DNA of 64,000 bases from Novosphingobium nitrogenifigens DSM 19370 (GTDB lineage: Bacteria; Pseudomonadota; Alphaproteobacteria; Sphingomonadales; Sphingomonadaceae): positions 88,894 to 152,893 of the forward strand of contig NZ_GL876935.1 in the NCBI RefSeq assembly GCF_000192575.1, in the 5' to 3' direction. The notes under the pieces are model-generated. The model did not search any database. It saw only the letters and a list, made by a program, of their open reading frames with translations, and had not been told where the DNA came from. Shown in pieces: positions 18,272 to 26,606 of this stretch (position 1 is the first letter of the stretch; every line of letters begins with the position of its first letter). The position numbers and the translations under genes are program-made.

Positions 18272-18318
18272 GGAGATTTCGATCACGCAAAAAGCGTAAC
18301 AGCGTCTTGAAATGCCCC

Positions 18319-18990
18319 TCAGGCCGGGACGGTCGCCCGCTTCTGTACGTGGCTCAGGATGGTCAGGCCACCGTGATAAATGTCGTCCATGATCGCCTGC
18401 GCCGCCGCCGTGGAATCGCGTTTACGCAAGGCTTCGAGCACCGGATAATGCCAATCGACCATCGAACTGCCGCCCGCCGGATAGGAATGAGCGATGGTCG
18501 GCCCCATCTGCAACCACAGGCGACGCAAGATGCCGTGCAGGACCGGCAGCCGCGCGATGGTCGGCAACAGGAAATGGAACTGCTGGTTAAGCTCGGTACA
18601 GCGCGCGTAATCCTGCGCCTTCAGGGCAAGGGCATTTTCAGAGACGAGCGCACCGATCGCATCGAGATCGCGCGGTGTCGCGATCTGCGCAGCGGCTTCT
18701 GCCGCGATCGCCTCGAGCCGCAGGCGGATCGTGCGGATTTCGAGATAGCGCGCCTCGTTCATGATCGGAATGCGGATGTCGCGGGCAGAGCGGAACACCA
18801 GCGCCTCGTCAGTGGTGAGACGCAGGATCGCGTCTCGCACCGGTGTCACACTGGTTCCAAGCTGGTCAGCAAGGTCCCGGATCTTGAGCCGCTCCCCCGG
18901 CTGAAACTGTCCGGCGATCAGGGCGTCGCACAAGGAGCGATAGACCGTATCGCTGAGCGTGACATGGTCGACGGCGGCCAGATCGCTCAT
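18319..18990 (-). CDS. GntR-family regulator, FCD (FadR) subfamily
   Basis: The protein has 223 residues. The N-terminal winged helix includes LSDTVYRSLCDALIAGQF, GERLKIRDLADQLGTSVTPV and RDAILRLTTDEAL, the typical GntR recognition segment. The C-terminal all-helical FCD domain has the metal/ligand residues spread through LEIRTIRLRLEAIA, LNQQFHFLLP and GGSSMVDWHYPVLEAL. Such proteins usually repress catabolic genes until an organic acid binds. The ATG at 18990 overlaps the OPT transporter stop (ATGA), making it the last gene of the minus-strand run, so it probably regulates that run and possibly the convergent receptor gene. Confidence 0.93.
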   Translation of the reverse strand: MSDLAAVDHVTLSDTVYRSLCDALIAGQFQPGERLKIRDLADQLGTSVTPVRDAILRLTTDEALVFRSARDIRIPIMNEARYLEIRTIRLRLEAIAAEAAAQIATPRDLDAIGALVSENALALKAQDYARCTELNQQFHFLLPTIARLPVLHGILRRLWLQMGPTIAHSYPAGGSSMVDWHYPVLEALRKRDSTAAAQAIMDDIYHGGLTILSHVQKRATVPA

Positions 18991-20999
18991 GCCCGTGTGC
19001 CTGCCCCGAGACGTGCGGCCCAGCGGTAGAGCCTCAGCACCGTGCCGAAAATCACGATGATCGCAAGCCCTTCGCTCCACGGCGCAAACCCGGCCCCGAC
19101 CACGGCAAGCGGCCAGTCGGTATCGGGCACGTTCAAAAGCCCCCCCTTGGCCGCAGCGACAAGTCCCGCCAGCACGACATTGACCAGGCTTTCCCCGACA
19201 ATCAGGCCCGAGGCGAGAATGACCCCGAGCCGACGGATCACATCTGCCTGACGCGGGCTCGCCGCATTGCGATCAGCCAAATGTTCATAGAAATGGCCTG
19301 CCAGCGCACCGATGATGACGATGGAAATGGTGCCGGGCGGGATATAACCGGCAAAGGCGATCGCCAGCGGCGGCAATCGCATTCCCCCGCGCCGTTCGAG
19401 CACCGCGTCGAGCACGATCAAGCCCACCCCGATCAGGGCCCCGGCCCCGAGCAGCGACCATTCAACCGTGCCGCCGATGAATTGCCCGGCAAGGGTCGTG
19501 ATCAGGACGGCCTGGGGCGCGGCCAGTGCCTTGGGACCGGCGCCGGGAACTCCGGCAAAGCCATAGGCATGGCCGAGCATCGACATGATCGGAGGAATGA
19601 CCACCGCCCCGGCGATGACGCCGACCACCAGAGCGACCTGTTGCCGCCACGGGGTCGCACCGACCAGTTGCCCGGTCTTGAGATCCTGAAGATTGTCGTT
19701 GGCGATCGTGGCGACACCAAGCACGAGCCCGGCCACCAGCAAGGACAGCGCCACCAGCGAAGGCCGCGCCTCTGGCCCCAGATGGGGTTCAACCACGATC
19801 GACAGCAGGCCCGCCGAACCGATCACACCCAGAATGGCAAGGCTCGACAGGGGGCTGTTGGACGAACCGATCAGCCCGGCCATGTACCCGCACACCGCCG
19901 CCACGAGAAAGCCGGTGATCGCGACGAACGCGATCCCCGCGATCATCAGCGGCACTTCAAGCGGCGCCAGCGGACCGCCCGCCAGGAACCCGTGCAGGAG
20001 CAGCGCCACCGGCACCAGCAGGACCAGCACGATCCCCCCGAGCCAGCTCATTGGCATGTCCTGCTCGACCAGAGGCAGGACTTCGCCCGCCTTGCGACGG
20101 GCCTGCGCGGCAACGGCGGAGAGGATGCCTTGGAAAACCGGACGCGCGAGACGCAGCAAGGTCCAGACCGAGGTCACCGCCAGAGCCGAGGCGAAGACGA
20201 AACGCACTTTGTGCCGCCACAGGTCCATGGCCAGATCGACTGCGGGCCCCGCCGCCGGATGGGTCATGGTCATAACCGGAACCGCAACACCCCATGCAAG
20301 GCCGAGACCGACCAGCATGGCAAGCCCGCCGGTCAGGCCAACGAGATGGCCCGCACCGAAAAGCGCGAGCTGCATATTGACGGTCATGCCGGTCGCCGCC
20401 GACCCGAACCGGGCGTACCCGGCGATTTCCGATGCCAGCAGGCGGGTTCCCACCAGAAGGGCCATGACCGCCGAGGAAATCGAGCCGGTAATCACCGCCT
20501 TCAGCCCCAGTCGCGCTTCGGCAGCATCGCCCGCATCGGCGTTTTCGTTTCCGCGCGTGCCCTCGCCCGCGCGCAGCACTTCGGCAGCGGCAACCCCTTC
20601 GGGATAGGGCAAGTCCGAGCCGGTCACCAGACTGCGCCGCAAGGGCACCGAATAGACGACCCCGAGAATGCCGCCCGCCGCGCAGATCCAGAACGAAGGC
20701 CAGAAAGGAAAATCGTGCCAATACCCGATCATCACGAAACCGGGCAGCACGAAGACCATGCATGACAGTGTCCCCGCAGAGGAGGCCACTGTCTGCACGA
20801 TATTGTTTTCAAGAATGCCGGAATCCCGGAACACCTTGAGCACCGCCATCGAAATCACCGCCGCCGGGATCGAGGACGCGAACGTCAGTCCCGATTGCAG
20901 GCAGAGATAGATGTTCGCGGCGGTGAACAGGACCGTGATCAGGCAGCCGAGGACAATCCCCCGCAGCGAGAGTTCGACCGGAGGACGCACAGTAGCCAT
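18987..20999 (-). CDS. OPT-family oligopeptide transporter
   Basis: This is a 670-residue inner-membrane protein with about 15-16 hydrophobic helices. Family segments include LTVLFTAANIYLCLQSGLTF, FRDSGILENNIVQTVASSAG, PYPEGVAAAEVLRAGEG, GLIGSSNSPLSSLAILG and NDNLQDLKTGQLVGATPWRQ, all hallmarks of the bacterial OPT group. OPT carriers import small peptides or metal chelates with protons. The ATG at 20999 is chosen because the family begins with PPVELSLRGI right after it; the frame extends upstream without a good site. It lies 58 bases after the aminotransferase stop and overlaps the regulator start, so it is part of the operon. Confidence 0.92.
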   Translation of the reverse strand: MATVRPPVELSLRGIVLGCLITVLFTAANIYLCLQSGLTFASSIPAAVISMAVLKVFRDSGILENNIVQTVASSAGTLSCMVFVLPGFVMIGYWHDFPFWPSFWICAAGGILGVVYSVPLRRSLVTGSDLPYPEGVAAAEVLRAGEGTRGNENADAGDAAEARLGLKAVITGSISSAVMALLVGTRLLASEIAGYARFGSAATGMTVNMQLALFGAGHLVGLTGGLAMLVGLGLAWGVAVPVMTMTHPAAGPAVDLAMDLWRHKVRFVFASALAVTSVWTLLRLARPVFQGILSAVAAQARRKAGEVLPLVEQDMPMSWLGGIVLVLLVPVALLLHGFLAGGPLAPLEVPLMIAGIAFVAITGFLVAAVCGYMAGLIGSSNSPLSSLAILGVIGSAGLLSIVVEPHLGPEARPSLVALSLLVAGLVLGVATIANDNLQDLKTGQLVGATPWRQQVALVVGVIAGAVVIPPIMSMLGHAYGFAGVPGAGPKALAAPQAVLITTLAGQFIGGTVEWSLLGAGALIGVGLIVLDAVLERRGGMRLPPLAIAFAGYIPPGTISIVIIGALAGHFYEHLADRNAASPRQADVIRRLGVILASGLIVGESLVNVVLAGLVAAAKGGLLNVPDTDWPLAVVGAGFAPWSEGLAIIVIFGTVLRLYRWAARLGAGTRA

Positions 21000-21057
21000 G
21001 AGCGGCAGGATTTCCCCGACAGGATGCCAGTTATAACGAGGTCCGTTCTTTCCCGGA

Positions 21058-22455
21058 TCAGGCCGGAACTGCCAAGCCCAGTTCGCTTGCCACTGTATCA
21101 AGGGCGGCGCGGAACTTGGTCAGGATGGCATCGACTTCGGCTGCCGTGATGATCAGCGGCGGGCAGAAGGCGACCGCGTCGAGCATCGCGCGTCCGATCA
21201 CGCCCTGATCCTGCAGCGCCTTGTTGACCGCAGCGCCGAGGAGCCCCGGCTTTTCGAGTGCAGTCTTCGCCTGCTTGTCAATGACGAGTTCGACCGCCGC
21301 GACCAGACCGACGCCGCGCACTTCGCCGACCAGCGGGTGATCGGCCATCGCGGCAAGACCGTTGCGCAGGCGTTCGCCCTGCTCGGCGGCATTGGCGACG
21401 AGATCGCGTTCCTCGATGATGCGGATGGTTTCGAGCGCGACAGCTGCTGCGACCGGGTGACCGCCTGCGGTAAAGCCGTGACCGAACGTGCCGATCCGTG
21501 CGCTTTCATCCATGATCGGGCCGACCACGCGCTCGTTTGCCACAACCGCCGAAATCGGCAGGTAGGACGAGGAAATCTGCTTGGAAAGCAGCATGATGTC
21601 GGGCTTGATGCCATAGGTTTCGCAACCGAACATCTTGCCCGTACGTCCAAAGCCACAGATCACTTCGTCCGCGACCAAAAGGATGTCGTACTTGGCCAGC
21701 ACTGCCTGGATCTTTTCCCAATAGGTGGCGGGCGGCACGACCACCCCGCCCGCGCCCAGAACCGGCTCACCCCAGAATGCGGCGATGGTGTCGGGACCTT
21801 CCGCCAGGATCAGTTCCTCAAGCTCGGCCGCACGACGGCTGGCGAACTGTTCCTCGGTTTCACCCGGCAGCATGTCGCGCCAGTAGTGCGGGCTGCCGGT
21901 GCGCAGGATGCCCGAGAGCGGCAGGTCGAACGAGAGATGATTGGCCGGAAGCCCGGTCAAGCTCGCCGCCGCGATGGTAACGCCGTGATAGGCACGCTGG
22001 CGCGCGATCAGCTTCTTCTTTTCCGGCTTGCCCAGGGCGTTGGAGCGATACCACACCATCTTCATGGCGGTGTCGTTCGCTTCGGAACCGGAATTGGTGA
22101 AGAACGCCTTGCTCATGTTGCCCGGGCACATCGTCACCAGCTTTTCAGCCAGATCGATCATCGGCCCGTGCGACTTGTGCGTGAACGAGTGATAGAAAGG
22201 CAGGCGACGCATCTGGGTCGCGGCGGCCTCGACCAGCCGTTCCTCGCTGAAACCGAGCGCGACGCTCCACAGCCCCGCCATCGCCTCGATATAGGGACGG
22301 CCTTCGTTGTCGTAGACGTAGACACCTTCGCCACGATCGATGATCATCGGGCCGATCTGTTCGTTCAGCCGGGCATTGGTATAGCCATGCAGGTGATAGC
22401 GGACGTCGCGCGCTTCGGGCGAATTGGGTTCGGCGGTCGGGATCTGGTCAGCCAC
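21058..22455 (-). CDS. Class III pyridoxal-phosphate aminotransferase (omega-transaminase type), GTG start
   Basis: The protein has 465 residues. The GTG at 22455 is chosen because GGAGG lies seven bases upstream; an ATG seven codons earlier lacks such a site. PLP-binding features are FFTNSGSEANDTAMKMVWY, the aspartate in LLVADEVICGFGRTGK (about 263) and the Schiff-base lysine in MLLSKQISSSYLP (about 292). The GFxxGxxxxxH region appears as FGHGFTAGGHPVAAAVALET. These enzymes move an amino group from an omega-amino acid or amine to pyruvate or another keto acid. It sits between the FAD oxidoreductase and the OPT transporter, suggesting degradation of an imported amino compound. The exact substrate is not readable. 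Confidence 0.93.
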   Translation of the reverse strand: MADQIPTAEPNSPEARDVRYHLHGYTNARLNEQIGPMIIDRGEGVYVYDNEGRPYIEAMAGLWSVALGFSEERLVEAAATQMRRLPFYHSFTHKSHGPMIDLAEKLVTMCPGNMSKAFFTNSGSEANDTAMKMVWYRSNALGKPEKKKLIARQRAYHGVTIAAASLTGLPANHLSFDLPLSGILRTGSPHYWRDMLPGETEEQFASRRAAELEELILAEGPDTIAAFWGEPVLGAGGVVVPPATYWEKIQAVLAKYDILLVADEVICGFGRTGKMFGCETYGIKPDIMLLSKQISSSYLPISAVVANERVVGPIMDESARIGTFGHGFTAGGHPVAAAVALETIRIIEERDLVANAAEQGERLRNGLAAMADHPLVGEVRGVGLVAAVELVIDKQAKTALEKPGLLGAAVNKALQDQGVIGRAMLDAVAFCPPLIITAAEVDAILTKFRAALDTVASELGLAVPA

Positions 22456-22494
22456 GGGTTTGCCTCCGGTCTTCAAATGGAAAAAGGGTTGGGT

Positions 22495-23748
22495 TCAGGA
22501 TGCCGGGCTGCGGCCCTGCACCGCTCCGGCGTGAAGGCGTTCGACAATCATCCGCGCGATCGGCATGGCCGAAGTCGCCGCCGGGGACGGCGCATTGCAG
22601 ACGTGGAGCATGCGCTCGCTGCCGAGGAACAGGAAATCGTCGACCGCGCGCCCGTCGGGCATCACCGCCTGGGCGCGAATGCCCGCCTGCTTCGCCCCAC
22701 CGAGATCGGCGAGCGTGAGCGAAGGGCAATATTTGCGGCAGGCCGCCAGATAGGCACGGCGCGACAGCGAATTGGCAAATTCCCCCAGCCCGTGACGCCA
22801 GTTGCGCGCCATCAGCCGCCAGAACCCGCCGAAATCGGCAAGGTCGGCGACGTCCCGACGATCGAAGCGGCGATCGGTATAGCCCTCGCGCGCGAAGCCG
22901 AGCACGGCATTGGGGCCGACCGTGATCCCGCCATGGATCGTGCGCGTCAGGTGAATGCCAAGGAACGGCAGCGCGGGGTCGGGAACCGGATAGATGAGAT
23001 GGCGGACCAGCCCCGACAGGGCATCGGGCAGGACGTAGTATTCGCCGCGAAACGGAACGATGCGATGTTCGACCGGCAATCCCGCCAGCCGGGCCAGACG
23101 ATCCGATTGCAGCCCTGCACAGGCGATCAGCCGCTCGGCCCGCACCTTTTCGCGCGCGCCAAGAACATTGCGCAGGACGACCTCTACATGGCCGTCTTCC
23201 TCGGCGATCGCCTCGACCGCCGTGCCGCACCGGACAATGCCGCCGCGTTCGACAATCTCGGCCGCCATCGCGGCAACTACGCGGGTATAATCGACAATGC
23301 CGCTCGCCGGGACGCGCAGGCCCGCGATCCCCGCCACGGCCGGTTCGGCGCGGGCAAGCCCAGCCGCATCCAGTTCCTCGAACGCGATGGAATTGGCCCG
23401 CGCGCGTTCGGCCAGGGCCCCCATCCGGTCGCGCTCGACCGCATTGGTGGCAACGATCAGCTTGCCGCACTGTTCGTAGGCGATGTCGTGGTCGCGGCAG
23501 AACCGGATGGTATCTTCGGCCCCTTCGCGACAGAGCCGGGCCTTGAGCGAGCCGGGGGTATAATAGACCCCGGCGTGGATCACGCCGCTGTTGTGCCCGG
23601 TCTGATGCGCAGCGAGCTCGGCTTCCTTTTCGACCAGAAGCAGGCGAGCGCCCGGTTCACGGCGCAGGAGTTCAAGCGCGGTGGCCACCCCGACGATCCC
23701 GCCACCGACGACGAGATAAGTCAGGCCGGACACCCCGGCATCAGACAT
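22495..23748 (-). CDS. lhgO: FAD-dependent L-2-hydroxyglutarate oxidase-like protein
   Basis: The protein has 417 residues. It is a DAO-type flavoprotein with the dinucleotide fold VVGGGIVGVATALELL (13-28), then GHNSGVIHAGVYYTPGSLKA (51-70), a segment diagnostic of LhgO/L2HGDH, and C-terminal IRAQAVMPDG and MLHVCNAPSPAATSAMPIA. LhgO oxidises L-2-hydroxyglutarate to 2-oxoglutarate and feeds electrons to the membrane quinone pool. The ATG at 23748 overlaps the SDR stop, so the two are coupled. In E. coli lhgO partners csiD and gab genes in glutarate use; here it partners an SDR, an aminotransferase and OPT, so the physiological substrate may be a related 2-hydroxy acid. Confidence 0.85.
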   Translation of the reverse strand: MSDAGVSGLTYLVVGGGIVGVATALELLRREPGARLLLVEKEAELAAHQTGHNSGVIHAGVYYTPGSLKARLCREGAEDTIRFCRDHDIAYEQCGKLIVATNAVERDRMGALAERARANSIAFEELDAAGLARAEPAVAGIAGLRVPASGIVDYTRVVAAMAAEIVERGGIVRCGTAVEAIAEEDGHVEVVLRNVLGAREKVRAERLIACAGLQSDRLARLAGLPVEHRIVPFRGEYYVLPDALSGLVRHLIYPVPDPALPFLGIHLTRTIHGGITVGPNAVLGFAREGYTDRRFDRRDVADLADFGGFWRLMARNWRHGLGEFANSLSRRAYLAACRKYCPSLTLADLGGAKQAGIRAQAVMPDGRAVDDFLFLGSERMLHVCNAPSPAATSAMPIARMIVERLHAGAVQGRSPAS

Positions 23749-24493
23749 GCTGTCCGCCGTTGATATGGATTTCCGAGCCGGTGATGTAGGAAGAGGCATC
23801 GCTGCACAGGAAATGGATGGTTTCGGCCACTTCTCGCGGATCGCCCAGACGGCCCAGCGGAACCAGGCGTGCAACGATGTCCTCGGTCCCCGGCGACAGG
23901 ATCGACGTATCGATCTCGCCCGGCGCGATCGCATTCGCCCGAACGCCGAGCGGGCCGAATTCATGCGCCATTTCCCGCGTCAGCGAGGCAAGGCCCGCTT
24001 TCGACGCGGCATAGGCAACGCCCGCGAAAGGATGAACCCGCGATCCGACGATCGAAGTCACATTGACGATCGATCCACGCGCGGCGGTCAATTCAGGGAT
24101 CAGCTCGCGCGCCAGCAAGGCGGTCGAGACCAGATTGACGTTAAGCACCTTGTTCCAGATCGACGCATCGCTGGTCAGGACGCTCAGACGCTCGCCCTCG
24201 GGCCCCTTGGGCGAAATTCCCGCATTGTTGACCAGGGCATGGAGCTTGCCCGCAGGCAGGCGGCGACGCACTTCGGCGGCAAGGGCCGGGATGGCGTCGA
24301 GATCGGCAAGGTCGGCCTGAATATGACCCCACTGCGCCATCGGCCAGCGGCATTCCTCGGAAAAAGGCTGGCGCGAAACGGTCAGGATGCGCCAGCCTTT
24401 TTCCTGGAACAGCTTGACTGTCGCATGACCAATGCCCCGGCTTGCCCCTGTCAGCAACAGGATGCGATCGGTCTCTTTCACTTCGCCAATCAC
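23741..24493 (-). CDS. Short-chain dehydrogenase/reductase
   Basis: The protein has 250 residues if started at the GTG at 24493, which has GGGG eight bases upstream; other GTG codons in frame at 24481 and 24523 are possible, and no ATG exists near the start. The Rossmann motif is LLTGASRGIG (13-22), followed by NNAGISP, the catalytic serine in VNVTSIVGS and the YxxxK pair in VAYAASKAG. The C-terminus is YITGSEIHINGGQ. It interconverts a hydroxyl and a carbonyl with NAD(P)H. The stop overlaps the start of the LhgO-like gene. A TGATGCATCA palindrome overlaps its leader at 24509-24518, together with a TATGAT -10-like hexamer. Confidence 0.9.
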   Translation of the reverse strand: MIGEVKETDRILLLTGASRGIGHATVKLFQEKGWRILTVSRQPFSEECRWPMAQWGHIQADLADLDAIPALAAEVRRRLPAGKLHALVNNAGISPKGPEGERLSVLTSDASIWNKVLNVNLVSTALLARELIPELTAARGSIVNVTSIVGSRVHPFAGVAYAASKAGLASLTREMAHEFGPLGVRANAIAPGEIDTSILSPGTEDIVARLVPLGRLGDPREVAETIHFLCSDASSYITGSEIHINGGQHV

Positions 24494-24508
24494 GTTGCCA
24501 GCCCCACT

Positions 24509-24518
24509 TGATGCATCA
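24509..24518. promoter_or_regulatory. Palindrome TGATGCATCA upstream of the SDR gene
   Basis: An exact copy of the core of the palindrome at 13479-13492. On the minus strand it overlaps TATGAT, a good -10 hexamer, 10-25 bases before the chosen SDR start, which is where a repressor would block RNA polymerase. If translation begins at the GTG at 24523 the site would instead lie in coding sequence. Confidence 0.35.
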
Positions 24519-24604
24519 TACACCTTCCTAGACAGAGCCCCGATCCAAGGCAAGGGAGCGCACCTGCGCGCTCACCCTCCTTTTTGCGGCAGCCCCCGTT
24601 CCTG

Positions 24605-25231
24605 TTACCCGTTTTGCCGTTGGTCCGCCCAGTTCGGGCGCTGCATTTCGAAAAGATCGGTCATCCGCGCATACCATCCGCCGCCATGGGCCCGGCCTAC
24701 CAGATGCATGGCCGGGGTATCGACATGGCGTCGCACCGGATCATAGAATTCGTCGCGTACATGGAACCGCAGGACTTCGCCGATCACCAGCATCGTGGAG
24801 CCGATGTCGAGATGGCGATAGAGACTGCATTCCATCGCGACCGGCGCACTCGCGATGCGCGGCGGCGCGACCGCGATCGAAGGCAGGACCGGAATTCCCA
24901 CCAGAGCGAGTTCGTCGATGCCCGGCGGAGCATCGATCGAAGTCCGGTTCATCGCTTCGGCATCGCTTTCACCGACAAGATTGACGACGAATTCGCCGGT
25001 GTCGTGAATATTGGCCGCCGTGTCCTTGAGCGTCCCGTCCGGGCGGCGCCCGATCCCCAGCACCACGATCGGCGGATCGGCGCCCATCATGTTGAAAAAA
25101 CTGAACGGGGCGACATTGCACGTACCTGCATCGGATCGGGTCGAGACCCAGGCGATCGGACGCGGCGTGATCGCCGAAGCCATCAGCCGATACCGGTCGG
25201 CAGGAGGCATCGCTGTAAAGTCGAATTCCAT
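24605..25231 (-). CDS. Flavin reductase-like FMN-binding protein
   Basis: The protein has 208 residues of the flavin_Reduct/split-barrel family: ITPRPIAWVSTRSDAGTCNV, APFSFFNMMGADPPIVVLGI, DTGEFVVNLVGE and the histidine-rich tail AMHLVGRAHGGGWYARMTDL. Members bind FMN and reduce it with NAD(P)H for partner monooxygenases, or act as stand-alone reductases. No monooxygenase lies beside it. It is the first gene of the minus-strand run, 111 bases before the SDR start, so it is probably co-transcribed with the SDR-LhgO-aminotransferase-OPT-GntR genes. Confidence 0.88.
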   Translation of the reverse strand: MEFDFTAMPPADRYRLMASAITPRPIAWVSTRSDAGTCNVAPFSFFNMMGADPPIVVLGIGRRPDGTLKDTAANIHDTGEFVVNLVGESDAEAMNRTSIDAPPGIDELALVGIPVLPSIAVAPPRIASAPVAMECSLYRHLDIGSTMLVIGEVLRFHVRDEFYDPVRRHVDTPAMHLVGRAHGGGWYARMTDLFEMQRPNWADQRQNG

Positions 25232-25361
25232 TGCAGATCATCCGGTTGGCCGAGACTTTTCGTCATACCCCCAAGTGGCGGCACACCCTACCCCTTTCAA
25301 CCACTTGACAGGTCCACCCTGTTGACACGCTATTCGAGCTTCGCAGCAAATGGGGGGCGTC
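25232..25361. promoter_or_regulatory. Divergent promoter region with inverted repeat and two TTGACA boxes
   Basis: The gap between the flavin reductase gene and the HD-domain gene carries CAAGTGG (25272-25278) and its reverse complement CCACTTG (25301-25307), plus TTGACA at 25305-25310 and 25322-25327, which resemble -35 hexamers. No matching strong -10 is obvious, so individual promoters are not assigned. Confidence 0.3.
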
Positions 25362-26075
25362 ATGAAAACGGGTCGGATGAAAAAAGGCATGACCATCGCG
25401 GCACTCGCGGGATTGCTGCTCGGCACGGCACCCGCCGCCCACGCGCAGGCAGCATCCGGCTGGCGCGAACGGCTCGAAACCTTTGCCCATGACCATTTCC
25501 GCCACCCCGCCTGGGGCTGGCAGCACAGCCGCCGCGATTACGATCTGGCCCGCACGCTCGCGCGGAGTGATGGAGTGGCCCTCGACGACGACGTCCTGTT
25601 TGCCGCCGCGTTCATCCACGACATTGCCGCCTTTGCGCCGTGGGAGGACAAGGACCCGAGCCACGATCACTCCGACGTGGGCGCGGACAAACTCGGCCCC
25701 GTCCTGCTCGGCCTCGGCTTCCCCGCCGGAAAAATAGAGCAAGTCCGAACAGCGACCCGCACGCACATGTTCTATCGCCAGGCTTCATCGCCCGAAGCGA
25801 TCTACCTCCATGATGCCGATGCGCTCGACTGGCTCGGTGCGCTGGGTGTCGCGCGTATTCTGGCTACGGTCGAACACGGCAATCCGCCGCCCTCCCCCGC
25901 AGATCCCGACGCAGAGCCCGATCTGCCGCACGCCCTCGCGACGATCGAGCGCAACCTCGCCCAGGTTCCACCCGGCATCCAGTCTCCATCCGCCCGCATT
26001 CGCGCGGCTGCACTGGTCGAAGAAGCCCGAGGCCTGCTCACCCGGATCAGAAGTGAAGCGAACGGCGCGCTCTAA
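25362..26075 (+). CDS. Exported HD-domain hydrolase-like protein
   Basis: The protein has 237 residues. The ATG at 25362 follows GGGGGG closely; an in-frame ATG at 25350 lacks a site. A Sec signal peptide (MTIAALAGLLLGTAPAAHAQA) is followed by an HD fold: His in GWQHSRRDYDLARTLA, HD in AAFIHDIAAF, then DHSDVGAD, RTHMF and the final Asp in LHDADALDWLG. The metal-dependent phosphohydrolase residues are therefore all present. HD hydrolases of the YedJ/uncharacterised type normally act in the cytoplasm on nucleotides; export to the periplasm is unusual. It is followed by two small secreted proteins on the same strand, but the gaps allow separate transcripts. Confidence 0.85.
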   Translation: MKTGRMKKGMTIAALAGLLLGTAPAAHAQAASGWRERLETFAHDHFRHPAWGWQHSRRDYDLARTLARSDGVALDDDVLFAAAFIHDIAAFAPWEDKDPSHDHSDVGADKLGPVLLGLGFPAGKIEQVRTATRTHMFYRQASSPEAIYLHDADALDWLGALGVARILATVEHGNPPPSPADPDAEPDLPHALATIERNLAQVPPGIQSPSARIRAAALVEEARGLLTRIRSEANGAL

Positions 26076-26198
26076 TTCAGCAAACACCCCCGCAACCTGA
26101 ACACAAGCCAACGAAGACATTCAGCCTCGCGCCAGCGCAACCGAGTCATGGTGTTTCCAACGCCCGCCAACGGGCAAATCGAAAACAGGAGACATGCC

Positions 26199-26576
26199 AT
26201 GACCATTCGGCTTCCTCGCCTCAAGACGCTGACACTGGCCCTCGGCGCAGCTCTGGTTGCAAGCGCCCCGGCCTATGCCGATCCCTGGGACCATCGCGGG
26301 CCTGGCCCCGGCCCCGGCTTTCATGGGCGCGACATCGGCGCGGTCTGCTCCAACGGACGCGCTCGCGAACTCGAAGGGCGCCTGCGTCACGCGGTCGACG
26401 AACATCGCATCGATTTCCGTGCCGCTCGCCGCATCCACGGTTCGATCGAGCGACTTCAGCGCCGTTCCGATCGCGCCTGCTTCCGTCACGATGACCGCGA
26501 AATTCACCGAATCGCCGACCAGTACGACGGCATTTCCGTCTGGATCGACCGCGAAGCCTCGCACCGCCGCTGGTAA
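26199..26576 (+). CDS. Small secreted protein, first of a tandem paralog pair
   Basis: The protein has 125 residues. The start at 26199 has AGGAG seven bases upstream. A signal peptide ends at APAYA, followed by a Gly/Pro/His stretch, then a helical domain with VCSNGRARELEGRLRHAVDE, a second cysteine in RSDRACFRHDD and IHRIADQYDGISVWIDRE. The two cysteines are conserved in the next gene, suggesting a disulfide in the periplasm. Function is unknown. The GRLRHAVDE..RID..AA..IHG.I..L pattern resembles short secreted helical-hairpin proteins seen in sphingomonads. Confidence 0.85.
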   Translation: MTIRLPRLKTLTLALGAALVASAPAYADPWDHRGPGPGPGFHGRDIGAVCSNGRARELEGRLRHAVDEHRIDFRAARRIHGSIERLQRRSDRACFRHDDREIHRIADQYDGISVWIDREASHRRW

Positions 26577-26606
26577 TCGCCCACCCCTGCAACCGGAGAT
26601 CTCGTC

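Noticed and set aside
19281..20765. Plus-strand frame of 494 codons
   Set aside because: Antisense to the OPT transporter; translation is hydrophilic and repetitive, as expected from the complement of membrane codons.
21337..23763. Plus-strand frame of 808 codons
   Set aside because: Antisense to both the aminotransferase and LhgO-like genes; it crosses two real genes.
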